A stretch of 51,924 nucleotides of DNA from Ga0077527 sp021300125 (GTDB lineage Bacteria; Pseudomonadota; Gammaproteobacteria; Burkholderiales; SG8-41). The translations under genes were made by a program, and so were the position numbers. How positions within the stretch are numbered: position 1 is the stretch's first letter; the number at the start of each line of letters is the position of its first letter. The stretch is from the NCBI GenBank assembly GCA_046339595.1, contig JBKDUF010000082.1, positions 1 through 51,924 of the forward strand. Direction: 5' to 3'. Below the pieces are notes generated by a model. It saw only the letters and a list, made by a program, of their open reading frames with translations. It was not told the DNA's origin and did not search any database. Of this stretch, positions 7,795-16,737 are shown piece by piece.

Positions 7795-9048
7795 TCAGCG
7801 GCGCAGTGTGAATCCCTCGAGCGACACCGCCGGTGTGCGGCCGGCCACCAGGTCGGCGACGATGCGGCCACAGCCCATCGCGAGCGTGAAACCCAGCGCG
7901 CCGTGGCCCGTGTTGAGCAGCAGTTCGCGGTAAGGCGTGGAGCCGATGAGCGGCGTGCTCCACGGCGTGGCCGGGCGCAGCCCGCACCAGGGCCTGATCC
8001 GTGAAAAATCCGAAGCTTGGGGAAAACTGTCGCACACCTGGTCGAGCAGGGTCGCGATGCGGCCCGGATCGATTCGAGTGTCAAAACCGGCCAGATCGGC
8101 CATGCCGGCGACACGCAGCTCCTCGCCCAGACGGGCATAAACGACCTTGCGCTTGAAATCGGTGATGCTGATTCGCGGCGCGGCCGCGTCATCCGCCACT
8201 GGCAGCGACAGGCTGTAGCCCTTGAGCGGGTAGATTGGCAGATCAAGACCCAGCGGCCGCACCAGCGCCGGGCTCTGCGTCCCCAGCGCCAGCACGTAGC
8301 GCTCGGCCTCGAGCACGCCGGCACTGGTCTCGATGCCGATGATGCGGCCGCGCCAGTGCAGCAGCCGCGTGATCTCGGTGCCGAGCAGGAAGCTGACCGG
8401 CGTGGCCTCGTCGCGCAGCCTGGCCTCCAGCGCGGTGCAGAAGCGATAGCAGTCACCGGCATCCTCGCCCGGCGTATGGATGCCGCCGAAGATGCGGCTG
8501 CGCATCTGCGCGAGCGCCGGTTCCAGCGCGAGACACTGATCCGCATCCAGCGCCTCCTGTTCACAACCCAGGCTGCGCTGGTAATCGAGCAGCCTGCGCG
8601 CGGCATCAAAGCTTGACTGCTCCGCGTGCACGATCAGCGTGCCGTTGCGCGCATAGCGGAAATCGATGCGCTCGGCCTCGACGGTCTCGCGCATCAGCGC
8701 GCGGCTGTAAAAGGACAGCGCGAGCATGCGCCGGGTGGTGAGGTCGCTTTGGATCTGGGTGCAGGCGGCGATGAACTCGAGGCACCAGCGCCACTGCCGC
8801 CAGTCCAGTCTGGGTTCGAAGCGCAGCGGCGAATCACGGCGCAGCAGCCAGGGCGGCAGTTTCGGCAGCACGCCAGGGCCGGCGAGCGGAGCGACGTAGC
8901 TGTAGGAGAGCTGCCCGCCGTTGGCGTAGCTGGTTTCCAGCGCAACGCCGTGGTTGCGCTCGACCACCGCCACATCGTGGCCGTCGCGCGCCAGGTACCA
9001 GGCACTGGCGAGTCCTGCAACGCCTGCGCCCAGCACCAAAACTCTCAT
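7795..9048 (-). CDS. dadA: D-amino acid dehydrogenase, small subunit type
   Basis: A 417-residue DAO-family flavoprotein. The FAD-binding motif LGAGVAGLASAWYLARDGHDVAVVE is at residues 6-30, followed by the DadA hallmark TSYANGGQLSYSY and the C-terminal NTGHGALGFTLAMGCGR. DadA deaminates D-amino acids, mainly D-alanine, to 2-oxo acids and passes electrons to the respiratory chain at the inner membrane. It lies 24 bases downstream of tyrS on the same strand, in an AT-rich gap with no terminator visible, so read-through from tyrS is possible. The alanine racemase dadX often paired with it is not present here. Confidence 0.92.
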   Translation of the reverse strand: MRVLVLGAGVAGLASAWYLARDGHDVAVVERNHGVALETSYANGGQLSYSYVAPLAGPGVLPKLPPWLLRRDSPLRFEPRLDWRQWRWCLEFIAACTQIQSDLTTRRMLALSFYSRALMRETVEAERIDFRYARNGTLIVHAEQSSFDAARRLLDYQRSLGCEQEALDADQCLALEPALAQMRSRIFGGIHTPGEDAGDCYRFCTALEARLRDEATPVSFLLGTEITRLLHWRGRIIGIETSAGVLEAERYVLALGTQSPALVRPLGLDLPIYPLKGYSLSLPVADDAAAPRISITDFKRKVVYARLGEELRVAGMADLAGFDTRIDPGRIATLLDQVCDSFPQASDFSRIRPWCGLRPATPWSTPLIGSTPYRELLLNTGHGALGFTLAMGCGRIVADLVAGRTPAVSLEGFTLRR

Positions 9049-9072
9049 AAATTACTCAATAAAAACAAATAC

Positions 9073-10272
9073 TTACGAAACAACTACGCGGGCAAACTTG
9101 CGCTTGCCGACCTGCAGCACGACGTTGGCACCGGGCGCAAGCTTCAGCGATTTGTCGCCGATTTTCTCGCCGTCCATCTTCACGCCGCCCTGCGCCAGCA
9201 TGCGCAGCGCATCCGAGGTGCTCGGCGTCAGGCCGGCAAGCTTGAGCACTGCGGCAATCGCCAGGCCATCGCCTTCAGCCTTCAGTTGGACTTCCTGCAG
9301 GTCAGCGGGGATTTCATCCCGGCGGAATCGCGCCTCGAAATCCGCGAGCGCCTGCTGAGCCGCTGCATCGCCATGGAAGCGGGCGACGATTTCCTGCGCA
9401 AAGGCGACCTTGATGTCACGCGGATTGCGTCCGCCGGCCACATCCGCCTTCCACTGGCGCAGCGTTTCCAGCGGCTCGAAGGACAGCAATTCGATATAAC
9501 GCCACATCAGCTCATCGGACACCGACATCAGCTTGCCGAAGATTTCATTCGGGGCTTCCTGGATGCCGACGTAATTACCCAGCGACTTCGACATCTTGTT
9601 GACGCCATCGAGCCCCTCGAGCAGCGGCATGGTGAGGATGCACTGGGCCGGCTGGCCGTAATGTTTCTGCAGCTCGCGGCCCATCAGCAGGTTGAATTTC
9701 TGGTCGGTACCGCCGAGCTCAATGTCGGCCTTGAGCGCGACCGAGTCATAGCCCTGCACCAGCGGATAGAGGAATTCGTGGATCGCGATCGGCTGGTTGC
9801 CGCGGTAACGCTTGGAGAAATCGTCGCGCTCGAGCATGCGCGCCACGGTGTGCGAGGCCGCGAGCTTGATCATGTCCGCCGAGCTCATGCGGTCCATCCA
9901 CGTCGAGTTGAACACAACCTCGGTGCGTGAGCGATCAAGGATCTTGAACACCTGCTCGGTGTAAGTCTGGGCGTTGGCCGCCACCGCCTCGCGGGTCAGC
10001 GGCGGCCGTGTCGCGTTCTTGCCGGTGGGGTCGCCGATCATGCCGGTGAAATCGCCGATCAGGAACAGCACATGGTGCCCCAGTTCCTGGAACTGGCGCA
10101 GCTTGTTGATCAGCACGGTGTGGCCGATGTGCAGGTCGGGCGCGGGCGGATCGAAGCCGGCCTTCACCCGCAGCGGCTTGCCTGCGGCCAGTTTCTGGCG
10201 CAGTTCGGACTCGATCAGCAGTTCATCGCAGCCGCGACGGATGATTTCGATCTGGCGGTCGACGGCAGTCAT
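9073..10272 (-). CDS. tyrS: Tyrosyl-tRNA synthetase
   Basis: A 399-residue class I synthetase that charges tRNA-Tyr. The HIGH signature is present as DLHIGH (about residue 47) and the KMSKS signature as VNKMSKSLGNYVG (about residue 228). A C-terminal S4 RNA-binding domain ends in QVGKRKFARVVV. The start is the ATG at 10272 (MTAVDRQ); a TTG eight codons upstream would extend it. It is divergent from the M23 peptidase gene across a 204-base spacer, a conserved arrangement in beta- and gammaproteobacteria. Confidence 0.95.
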   Translation of the reverse strand: MTAVDRQIEIIRRGCDELLIESELRQKLAAGKPLRVKAGFDPPAPDLHIGHTVLINKLRQFQELGHHVLFLIGDFTGMIGDPTGKNATRPPLTREAVAANAQTYTEQVFKILDRSRTEVVFNSTWMDRMSSADMIKLAASHTVARMLERDDFSKRYRGNQPIAIHEFLYPLVQGYDSVALKADIELGGTDQKFNLLMGRELQKHYGQPAQCILTMPLLEGLDGVNKMSKSLGNYVGIQEAPNEIFGKLMSVSDELMWRYIELLSFEPLETLRQWKADVAGGRNPRDIKVAFAQEIVARFHGDAAAQQALADFEARFRRDEIPADLQEVQLKAEGDGLAIAAVLKLAGLTPSTSDALRMLAQGGVKMDGEKIGDKSLKLAPGANVVLQVGKRKFARVVVS

Positions 10273-10476
10273 GGCAATCGGTGATTTTTCTCGCAAAAAC
10301 CGGGGAAATTCGCTGATAAATCAGGGGGAAAACGGGTTTCCCGGCATAGGGCTTTCTGTTAAGCTGCGCCCTGTCAACGTCCGGTCATTCCTCGAAATGA
10401 CTGCGCTCGAAATGACTGCGGCCAATCCGCCGCCCCGGGCAGTTGATCATTCCGTTTCAAATCAACAGGGAAGTGC

Positions 10477-11805
10477 ATGGTTCTGGAGCGTGCGGCGATT
10501 TTAGCGCAAAAGCTGCTCAGCCGGCTCCGCCGCAGCGGGCTGCGGCGGGCCATGCTCGCGCTGTCGGCGGCCGTGCTGCTGCCCTTGCTCGGCGCGGTTA
10601 CCGCTTTCGGTATCGCACCCGACACCGTCACCGACACCCTGGAGCGCCGCACCGTGATCGAAGCGGTTGCGCTGCCGGAATTGCCGCCTGCGGCGGCATC
10701 GGCCGAGATTTATAGGCGCGAGGTCCGCATCGAACGCGGCGACACCATCGCCACCCTGCTGCAGCGGCTGCAGATTGACGAAGCCGGCATCGCACAGGTG
10801 CTGGCCCGTTCGAAGGAAGCGAAGGCGCTCTACCGCCTGGTGCCGGGACGCACCGTTCGCGCACAGACTTCGGCCGCCGGCCAGCTGGTGTCGCTGCGCC
10901 ACCTGAACGGCGGTCAGTTGCTGAAAATCGACCGCGAGGGCGAGCTGCTGCTGATCCAGGAAGGCCCGGCAGAAACCGAAGTGCGCGTGCACATGGGTTC
11001 CGGCGAAATCCGTTCCTCGCTGTTCGCGGCCACCGATGCCGCCGGCATGTCCGATGCGATGGCCGTGCAGATCGCCGACGTGTTCTCCACCGACATCGAC
11101 TTTCACCGCGACCTGCGCCGCGGCGACCGCTTCTCCGCGGTCTATGAAGTGCATTACCACCAGGGCGAACCGGTGCGCACCGGCCGTCTGCTGTCGGCCG
11201 AATTCATCAACAATGGCAAGACTTTCCAGGCGGTATGGTTCCAGAACGGCGAGGGTGAAGGCGGGTACTACACGCTGGACGGCAAGAACATCCGCAAGGC
11301 CTTTTTGCGTTCACCCCTGGAATTCTCGCGCGTGAGCTCGGGCTTCAGCCTGTCACGCTTCCACCCGGTGCTGCAGACCTGGCGCGCGCACAGGGGCGTT
11401 GACTACGCCGCCCCCACCGGCACCCGGGTCAAAGCCACCGCAGACGGTATCGTCGAATTCGTCGGCCGCCAGGGCGGCTACGGTAACCTGGTCGTGCTGC
11501 GACATCAGACCCGCATCACCACCTGGTACGGACACCTCTCCGGCTTTGCCAAGGGCATCCAGAAGGGCCGGCGCGTTTCCCAGGGCGAGGTCATCGGTTT
11601 CGTCGGCGCCACCGGCGTTGCCACCGGTCCCCACCTGCACTACGAATTCCGGATCAACGACGTTCACCAGGATCCGCTGCGCGTGGCGATGCCGCCTGCG
11701 CCGCCGCTGGCGCCGCAGCACCGCGCCGCCTTTGATGAAGTCGCGCGGCCGCAGGGCGAACGCCTCGCCCTGCTGCGCGAAACCCCGACCACCATCGCGC
11801 GCTGA
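10477..11805 (+). CDS. M23-family murein endopeptidase
   Basis: A 442-residue, MepM-like protein. A single N-terminal membrane segment (residues 25-45, LALSAAVLLPLLGAVTAF) anchors it in the inner membrane or acts as an uncleaved signal. The middle contains an OapA/LysM-like domain and a Csd3-type region. The M23 zinc site is intact: HRGVDYAAP (HxxxD) and HLHYEF (HxH). It should cleave peptidoglycan cross-links during growth. The start is the ATG at 10477 with AGGGA seven bases upstream. anmK follows after 7 bases, which links wall turnover with anhydro-muropeptide recycling. Confidence 0.9.
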   Translation: MVLERAAILAQKLLSRLRRSGLRRAMLALSAAVLLPLLGAVTAFGIAPDTVTDTLERRTVIEAVALPELPPAAASAEIYRREVRIERGDTIATLLQRLQIDEAGIAQVLARSKEAKALYRLVPGRTVRAQTSAAGQLVSLRHLNGGQLLKIDREGELLLIQEGPAETEVRVHMGSGEIRSSLFAATDAAGMSDAMAVQIADVFSTDIDFHRDLRRGDRFSAVYEVHYHQGEPVRTGRLLSAEFINNGKTFQAVWFQNGEGEGGYYTLDGKNIRKAFLRSPLEFSRVSSGFSLSRFHPVLQTWRAHRGVDYAAPTGTRVKATADGIVEFVGRQGGYGNLVVLRHQTRITTWYGHLSGFAKGIQKGRRVSQGEVIGFVGATGVATGPHLHYEFRINDVHQDPLRVAMPPAPPLAPQHRAAFDEVARPQGERLALLRETPTTIAR

Positions 11806-11812
11806 GCCGCGC

Positions 11813-12901
11813 ATGCCCGGCCTGTTCATCGGCCTGATGTCGGGCACCAGTCTCGACGGCACCGATGCCGTGCTGTTCGGCGGCGCCGCCAATCCGCGGG
11901 TACTCGGCCATGTCCACCAGCCCTTCTCACCGCAGTTGCGCGAATCGCTGCTCGCGCTGAATGCGCCGGGTGAAAATGAGCTCCATCGCGCCGCCCTCGC
12001 CGGCAATGCCCTGGCCCTGGCCTATGCCGCGGCGGTAAGCAAGCTGCTTGAGGTGACGGAACAGACCGCGTCCGGCATCGAGGCGATCGGCTGCCACGGC
12101 CAGACCGTACGCCACCAGCCGCAATCCGGTTATACCCTGCAGCTGGTCAACGCCGCACTGCTCGCCGAACTCACCGGCATCCGCATCGCCTGTGATTTTC
12201 GCAGCCGCGATATTGCCGCCGGCGGCGAAGGCGCGCCGCTGGTGCCGGCCTTTCATCAGGCCGTGTTTGCCTCGGCCTTGCATTCTCGCGCAGTGATCAA
12301 CATCGGCGGCATCGCCAACATCACCACCCTGCCGCGCTCTGGCGAAGTGACAGGCTTTGACTGCGGCCCCGGCAATGTGCTGATGGACGGCTGGATCGCC
12401 AGGCACCGGTCAGAACGCTACGACCGCGGCGGCGCCTGGGCCGCCTGCGGACGGGTGCTGCCGGCGCTGGCGGCACGCATGCTTGCGCACGATTTTTTCG
12501 GGCGCCGCCCGCCCAAGAGCACCGGACGCGAAACCTTCAACCTGCACTGGCTGGAGAGCCTGCTCTCGGGAAACGAAGCCCCTGCTGATGTGCAGGCCAC
12601 CCTGTGCGAAGTCACCGCTGCCGGCATCGCCGGCGCGGTGGACGGATACTGTCCGGATGCGCTGCAGATCTACCTGTGCGGCGGCGGCGCGCGCAACGAC
12701 CTGCTGCGCTCAAGGCTGGCTGCGCTGCTGCCTGGTCGCACGGTCGGAATCACCGACAGCCTGGGCATTGCCGCAGAGTCCGTGGAGGGTGCCGCCTTCG
12801 CCTGGCTTGCCCAGCGCGTGCTGCTCCATCTTCCAGGCAACCTGCCGGCGGTGACCGGCGCCAGCGGCCCGCGTGTGCTGGGCGCAGTCTATCCGGCCTG
12901 A
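11813..12901 (+). CDS. anmK: Anhydro-N-acetylmuramic acid kinase
   Basis: A 362-residue kinase of the ASKHA fold. It phosphorylates and opens 1,6-anhydro-MurNAc to MurNAc 6-phosphate in peptidoglycan recycling. Family motifs seen: LFIGLMSGTSLDGTDAVL at the N-terminus, GCHGQTVRHQP, INIGGIANIT, and DCGPGNVLMD, with LCGGGARN near the C-terminus. The start is the ATG at 11813, seven bases after the peptidase stop. The open frame further upstream lies inside the peptidase gene. Confidence 0.95.
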   Translation: MPGLFIGLMSGTSLDGTDAVLFGGAANPRVLGHVHQPFSPQLRESLLALNAPGENELHRAALAGNALALAYAAAVSKLLEVTEQTASGIEAIGCHGQTVRHQPQSGYTLQLVNAALLAELTGIRIACDFRSRDIAAGGEGAPLVPAFHQAVFASALHSRAVINIGGIANITTLPRSGEVTGFDCGPGNVLMDGWIARHRSERYDRGGAWAACGRVLPALAARMLAHDFFGRRPPKSTGRETFNLHWLESLLSGNEAPADVQATLCEVTAAGIAGAVDGYCPDALQIYLCGGGARNDLLRSRLAALLPGRTVGITDSLGIAAESVEGAAFAWLAQRVLLHLPGNLPAVTGASGPRVLGAVYPA

Positions 12902-12917
12902 GACGCAGCAAAAGCAA

Positions 12918-12935
12918 CGGGGGCTGCGGCCCCCG
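12918..12935 (-). terminator. Hairpin between anmK and erpA
   Basis: A 7-bp perfect stem CGGGGGC/GCCCCCG (12918-12924 with 12929-12935) with a 4-base loop lies between the converging ends of anmK and erpA. On the minus strand it is followed by a moderately T-rich stretch (TTGCTTTTGC), so it best fits termination of erpA, but it can act on both strands. Confidence 0.6.
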
Positions 12936-12959
12936 TGAATGAACCGCTGAAGGAAACGT

Positions 12960-13313
12960 TCAGGCGGAGAACGAGGATCCGCAGCCGCAGGTGGAAGACG
13001 CGTTCGGATTCTTGATCACGAACTGGGCACCTTCGACGTTTTCCTGGTAATCGATCTCGGCACCGGTGAGATACTGCAGGCTCATCGGGTCGATCAGGAG
13101 GGTGACGCCCCCCTTCTGCATGGCGGTATCGTCTTCATTGACGGTTTCATCGAAGGTAAAACCGTACTGGAAACCCGAGCAGCCGCCGCCGGTGACGAAC
13201 ACCCGCAGCTTCAGCTCCTGGTTGCCCTCTTCCTCGATCAATTGCTTCACCTTGGCCGCGGCATTCTCGGTGAACACCAACGGATCGGGCAGCGCTTCAG
13301 TGACGGCATTCAT
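12960..13313 (-). CDS. erpA: Iron-sulfur cluster insertion protein ErpA
   Basis: A 117-residue A-type carrier that delivers Fe-S clusters to apoproteins. The three cluster-binding cysteines are present: one in VTGGGCSGFQYGF and two in the C-terminal TCGCGSSF. The start is the ATG at 13313 (MNAVTEALPDP), with AGGAGC six bases upstream; a longer frame to 13409 overlaps the bactofilin gene and has no support. It follows the bactofilin gene on the same strand after a 92-base gap. Confidence 0.95.
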   Translation of the reverse strand: MNAVTEALPDPLVFTENAAAKVKQLIEEEGNQELKLRVFVTGGGCSGFQYGFTFDETVNEDDTAMQKGGVTLLIDPMSLQYLTGAEIDYQENVEGAQFVIKNPNASSTCGCGSSFSA

Positions 13314-13405
13314 GCTGTGCTCCTGATGGTTGACACCCCCGGACCAGGCTTCTTGGAGCCGGCCGGGCAAAGTGTGGTCATTATCCCTGCCGGCCGCGCC
13401 GGCGG

Positions 13406-13819
13406 TCAATCCGCCGAGGCTGGTTTGAACTGGACGACCTTGTCGGCCTTGGCATCGTCCTGATATACCAGCCGGCCCTGCACCACGGCACCGAGCTGCA
13501 TTTCCAGGGTGCGGTAGTGGACATCGCCGATCAGGTTGGCCTTGCTTTGCAGCTCGACATAATCGGCGGCGTGGACGGGACCGACCACGGTGCCGTTGAT
13601 AACCACATGAGAGACATGGATTTCTCCCTCGATCCGCGCCGCTTCAGACAGCACCAGCGTACCGGGCTTGCCATCAGCAGCAATGACATTGCCATGAATA
13701 TGGCCATCCACGCGCAAACCGCCCTCGAACGTCATGTCTCCACGGATCACGCTGCCTGCGCCGATCAGGCTGTCGATGCGATTCTGCGGCTTGTTGGGTT
13801 TGTCTTTCTTGCTGAACAT
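13406..13819 (-). CDS. Bactofilin-family cytoskeletal protein
   Basis: A 137-residue protein with the bactofilin (DUF583) repeat core: SLIGAGSVIRGDMTFEGGLRVDGHIHGNV, then repeated hydrophobic/Gly turns through VLSEAARIEGEIHVSHVVINGTVVGPV. Bactofilins polymerise without nucleotide into beta-helical filaments, often near the inner membrane, and position cell-wall enzymes. The N-terminal MFSKKDKPNKPQN is the usual short basic, disordered leader. GGGAGG lies five bases before the ATG. It is 11 bases from the end of the DUF6776 gene, so the two are likely one transcript. Confidence 0.93.
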   Translation of the reverse strand: MFSKKDKPNKPQNRIDSLIGAGSVIRGDMTFEGGLRVDGHIHGNVIAADGKPGTLVLSEAARIEGEIHVSHVVINGTVVGPVHAADYVELQSKANLIGDVHYRTLEMQLGAVVQGRLVYQDDAKADKVVQFKPASAD

Positions 13820-13830
13820 GGGACCTCCCG

Positions 13831-14577
13831 CTAGGAAATCGTAACGTTGTGGGTGACCTTGGGGGTGTCGGAGCTGCCTTCGAACACCCGAACCTGCAAA
13901 CCCTTCACCGTGGCATTGGGTGCGATGCGGAAAAGTCCCTCGACACGATGAAACAGCCTGAAATTGACCTTGAATTCCTTGGCGGCGTCAGCCTTACCTG
14001 CCTCGGGAAGTATCAATGTGACTTTACGACCATCCTGCTGCAGATTCAACACAAACTGCAGACGGCCGTTGAATTCCTTGCGTTCTCCGGCCTGCACCAG
14101 CAGCAACTGGTAACGGTATTCGCCAGGCACCGGCTCCGGAGTGAGCCGGAACCGGTTGACGCTGATCGGGCCTTCCTTGCCGGTGGCAGTCAGCGACTGG
14201 AAAAAAGCGAGGTCTTCCTTCAGCGTCGCATTTTCCTGGGCCAGTGCCTTGACCTGCTTGGCCAGATCCCCGAAGGCGGCGCGCTCAATCTGCAATTGGC
14301 GTTCGGCGGCTGCGGTGCGCGCGTTGAGCTCGGTCAGTTCTTCCTGCTGCCGGCGCACCGTTTCGTCGAGCTGTGCACGCAGCCGTGATGCTTCCCCTTC
14401 GCGGAACCCTGCGTATTCGAGTCCGAAATCATAAGTGAACCAGGCTACTCCGGCCGTCAGCATCACCACGCACAGTATGCCCAGCCAGCGCCAATACCAT
14501 GGCATATGCGGGCGCACCGCGAGCTGAGGCGCATCAATGCCGAAGCGGCGGATGAATTGCTTCAGGCGCCGCTTCAT
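13831..14577 (-). CDS. DUF6776-type membrane protein with coiled coil
   Basis: A 248-residue protein of unknown function. Residues 30-52 form one membrane segment (WRWLGILCVVMLTAGVAWFTY), residues 65-130 a predicted coiled coil rich in Arg, Glu and Gln, and the rest a beta-rich domain presumably in the periplasm. This layout and its place between argC and bactofilin are common in betaproteobacteria. The start is the ATG at 14577, two bases after the argC stop, which suggests translational coupling. A link to envelope organisation with bactofilin is an inference from context only. Confidence 0.8.
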   Translation of the reverse strand: MKRRLKQFIRRFGIDAPQLAVRPHMPWYWRWLGILCVVMLTAGVAWFTYDFGLEYAGFREGEASRLRAQLDETVRRQQEELTELNARTAAAERQLQIERAAFGDLAKQVKALAQENATLKEDLAFFQSLTATGKEGPISVNRFRLTPEPVPGEYRYQLLLVQAGERKEFNGRLQFVLNLQQDGRKVTLILPEAGKADAAKEFKVNFRLFHRVEGLFRIAPNATVKGLQVRVFEGSSDTPKVTHNVTIS

Positions 14578-14579
14578 GA

Positions 14580-15620
14580 TCAGGGCAGCAGAGCGATATC
14601 GCCGAGGCCGCATGCCTCGTCAAAGCCGAACATCAAATTCATGTTCTGCACAGCCTGGCCTGCGGCACCCTTGACCAGATTGTCGATCACAGACAGCACG
14701 ACCACGGTGTCACCGCCTTGGGGACGATGCACGGCAATTCGGCAGTGGTTGGCACCGCGCACCGAGCGGGTGTCGGGATGGCTGCCTGCCGGCATCACAT
14801 CGACGAAAATCTCGCCTGCATATCGTTGCTCGTACAAGGCCTGCGGATCGACCTCCTCAGTCAGCCGAGCATACAGCGTGGCGTGGATGCCGCGGATCAT
14901 CGGCGTCAGATGCGGCACGAAAACCAGGCTGACCGGCTTGCCCGCGGCGCGGGCGAGGCCCTGCGAGATTTCGGGATGATGACGGTGGCCGGGTACGCCA
15001 TAGGCCTTGAAATTGTCAGCAGCCTCGGCATGCAGGATATGGGTCTCGGCCTTGCGCCCGGCGCCGGAAACACCTGACTTGGCGTCCGCAATCAGATGCG
15101 CCAGATCGACGCAACCCGCCTCGATCAGCGGCAGGAACCCGAGTTGCACCGCGGTGGGATAACAACCGGGGTTGGCCACCACGCGGGCCTTGCGGATCTG
15201 CCCGCGGTTGATTTCGGGCAGCGCATACACCGCCTCTGTGACCAGCTCGGGGCAGGCATGCTTCATCTTGTACCACTGCTCCCACAGCGCAACATCACGG
15301 ATGCGGAAATCCGCCGCGAGGTCAATGATGCGCACGCCGGCATCGACCAATGCACGCGCTTCCTGCATCGCCACCCCGTTGGGGGTGGCGAAAAACACCA
15401 GATCGCAGTGCTCAAGCCCTGCCGCCGCGGGTTCGCTGAATTTCAGGCTGACATGGCCGCGCAGATTGGGAAACATCTCCGCCACCGCCATGCCGGCTTC
15501 CTTGCGCGAGGTGATCGCGGTCAGTTCGCAGCGCGGATGCTGTGCCAGGAGTCGCAGCAGCTCCACACCGGTATAGCCGGTACCGCCAACGATGCCCACC
15601 TTGATGTTTTTTTCCGCCAT
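14580..15620 (-). CDS. argC: N-acetyl-gamma-glutamyl-phosphate reductase
   Basis: At 346 residues this is a full-length ArgC of the long type. It reduces N-acetylglutamyl 5-phosphate to the semialdehyde with NADPH, the third step of arginine synthesis. The N-terminal VGIVGGTGYTGVELLRLL binds NADP, and the catalytic cysteine lies in VANPGCYPTAVQL. HHPEI and VPHLTPMIRGI further fit the family. It is separated from rpsI upstream by a 107-base gap containing a hairpin. Confidence 0.96.
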   Translation of the reverse strand: MAEKNIKVGIVGGTGYTGVELLRLLAQHPRCELTAITSRKEAGMAVAEMFPNLRGHVSLKFSEPAAAGLEHCDLVFFATPNGVAMQEARALVDAGVRIIDLAADFRIRDVALWEQWYKMKHACPELVTEAVYALPEINRGQIRKARVVANPGCYPTAVQLGFLPLIEAGCVDLAHLIADAKSGVSGAGRKAETHILHAEAADNFKAYGVPGHRHHPEISQGLARAAGKPVSLVFVPHLTPMIRGIHATLYARLTEEVDPQALYEQRYAGEIFVDVMPAGSHPDTRSVRGANHCRIAVHRPQGGDTVVVLSVIDNLVKGAAGQAVQNMNLMFGFDEACGLGDIALLP

Positions 15621-15674
15621 GTCAGCCCCTCATCGCCCCGGAACCTCTACCGCAGTCCCGCGCAGTGCCAGAGA

Positions 15675-15704
15675 CGACAAAGCCGCCCTGAGGCGGCCTT
15701 GTCG
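15675..15704 (-). terminator. Hairpin after the rplM-rpsI operon
   Basis: CGACAA-A-GCCGCC and GGCGGC-C-TTGTCG form a 13-base stem with one mismatch and a CTGA loop between rpsI and argC. There is no T-run after it on the minus strand, so it may be a weak or Rho-assisted terminator, or a processing site, rather than a classical one. Confidence 0.5.
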
Positions 15705-15727
15705 GTCCATCGGTTTGCCGCTGTCGT

Positions 15728-16123
15728 TCAGCGCTTCGAGAACTGCTTGCGGCGGCGCGCCTTGCGCAGACCGACCTTTTTGCGCTCGACCTCGCGCGCG
15801 TCTCGCGTCACCAGGCCCGCCTTGCGCAGCACGGGCTTGAGTGCCGCATCGTAATCGATCAGCGCACGGGTAATGCCATGGCGCACGGCACCGGCTTGGC
15901 CGGACTCGCCGCCGCCGGTGACATTAACCGCGATGTCAAAGCTGTCGAGCTTCTCGATCAGGGCCAGCGGCTGGCGCACGACCATGCGGCCGGTTTCGCG
16001 GGAAAAGAATTCATCCACCGGCTTGCCGTTGACAACGATGCTGCCTTTGCCCGGCTTCAGAAACACGCGGGCCACCGCGCTTTTGCGCCGGCCGGTTCCG
16101 TAATTTTTTTGGACTGCTGCCAT
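15728..16123 (-). CDS. rpsI: 30S ribosomal protein S9
   Basis: A 131-residue S9 protein of the small ribosomal subunit. The N-terminal NYGTGRRKSAVARVFL and the C-terminal basic tail RKARRRKQFSKR, which reaches the P-site tRNA, are diagnostic. The start is the ATG at 16123; the longer frame upstream overlaps rplM. It follows rplM by 16 bases, the universal rplM-rpsI pair. Confidence 0.98.
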   Translation of the reverse strand: MAAVQKNYGTGRRKSAVARVFLKPGKGSIVVNGKPVDEFFSRETGRMVVRQPLALIEKLDSFDIAVNVTGGGESGQAGAVRHGITRALIDYDAALKPVLRKAGLVTRDAREVERKKVGLRKARRRKQFSKR

Positions 16124-16139
16124 GTGCTTGCCTGCCTGG

Positions 16140-16568
16140 TCAGATTTCGAGGGTCTTCGGCTGCTGCGCGGTGTGCGGATGCTCCGCGCCGGCATAAGCC
16201 TTCATTTTTTTCAGCATCGCGTAGCCAAGCGGACCCTTGGGCAGCATGCCTTTGACCGCCTTTTCGAGCACGCGTGCCGGATGCTTGGCCTGCATTTTCT
16301 CGAAGGTGGTGGTGTACAGGCCGCCGGGGAACGTGGAGTGGCGGTGGTAGAGCTTGTCCTTGGCCTTGTTGCCGGTCACGCGCAGCTTGTCGACATTGAC
16401 GACCACAATGAAGTCGCCGGTGTCGATGTGGCGGGTAAACTCGGGCTTGTGCTTGCCGCGCAGCCGGTGCGCGATCTCGGCGGCGAGGCGGCCGAGCACT
16501 TTGTCGGAGGCATCGACAACATACCAGTCACGTTTGACGTCGCCCGGTTTTGCGGAATAGGTCTTCAT
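16140..16568 (-). CDS. rplM: 50S ribosomal protein L13
   Basis: A 142-residue L13 protein of the large ribosomal subunit. MKTYSAKPGDVKRDWYVVDASDKVLGRLA at the start and GMLPKGPLGYAMLKKMKAYAG near the end are typical. It is the first gene of the rplM-rpsI operon, with a good sigma70 promoter 52 bases upstream of its start. Confidence 0.98.
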   Translation of the reverse strand: MKTYSAKPGDVKRDWYVVDASDKVLGRLAAEIAHRLRGKHKPEFTRHIDTGDFIVVVNVDKLRVTGNKAKDKLYHRHSTFPGGLYTTTFEKMQAKHPARVLEKAVKGMLPKGPLGYAMLKKMKAYAGAEHPHTAQQPKTLEI

Positions 16569-16619
16569 ACGGGATCCTGCACGCCCTTGGGCGTCGCTTG
16601 ACGATTCAGAGAACCGCCG

Positions 16620-16649
16620 ATTTTATGGGAAATCAAGCACCTGTGTCAA
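16620..16649 (-). promoter_or_regulatory. Sigma70 promoter of rplM-rpsI
   Basis: On the minus strand a perfect -35 box TTGACA (16644-16649) and a -10 box TAAAAT (16620-16625) are separated by 18 bases. The expected start of transcription is near 16613, giving a leader of about 45 bases before the rplM ATG at 16568. A long hairpin-like sequence (16666-16685) lies just upstream. Confidence 0.85.
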
Positions 16650-16737
16650 ACTTAATGCCCCTCGGGCCTGGCCTTAGGACCAGGCCTGCCGAAACCACTG
16701 CCCCAAAAAATTATTTATATAAATCAGTAGGTTGAAT

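Noticed and set aside
7781..7799. GCTGAG/CTCAGC hairpin at the converging ends of the flavoprotein and dadA genes
   Set aside because: Short stem, covers both stop codons and has no T-run; too weak to call.
16666..16685. GCCTGG...CCAGGC inverted repeat upstream of the rplM promoter
   Set aside because: There is no T-run on either side and no gene ending next to it, so it is not called a terminator; an operator role has no support.
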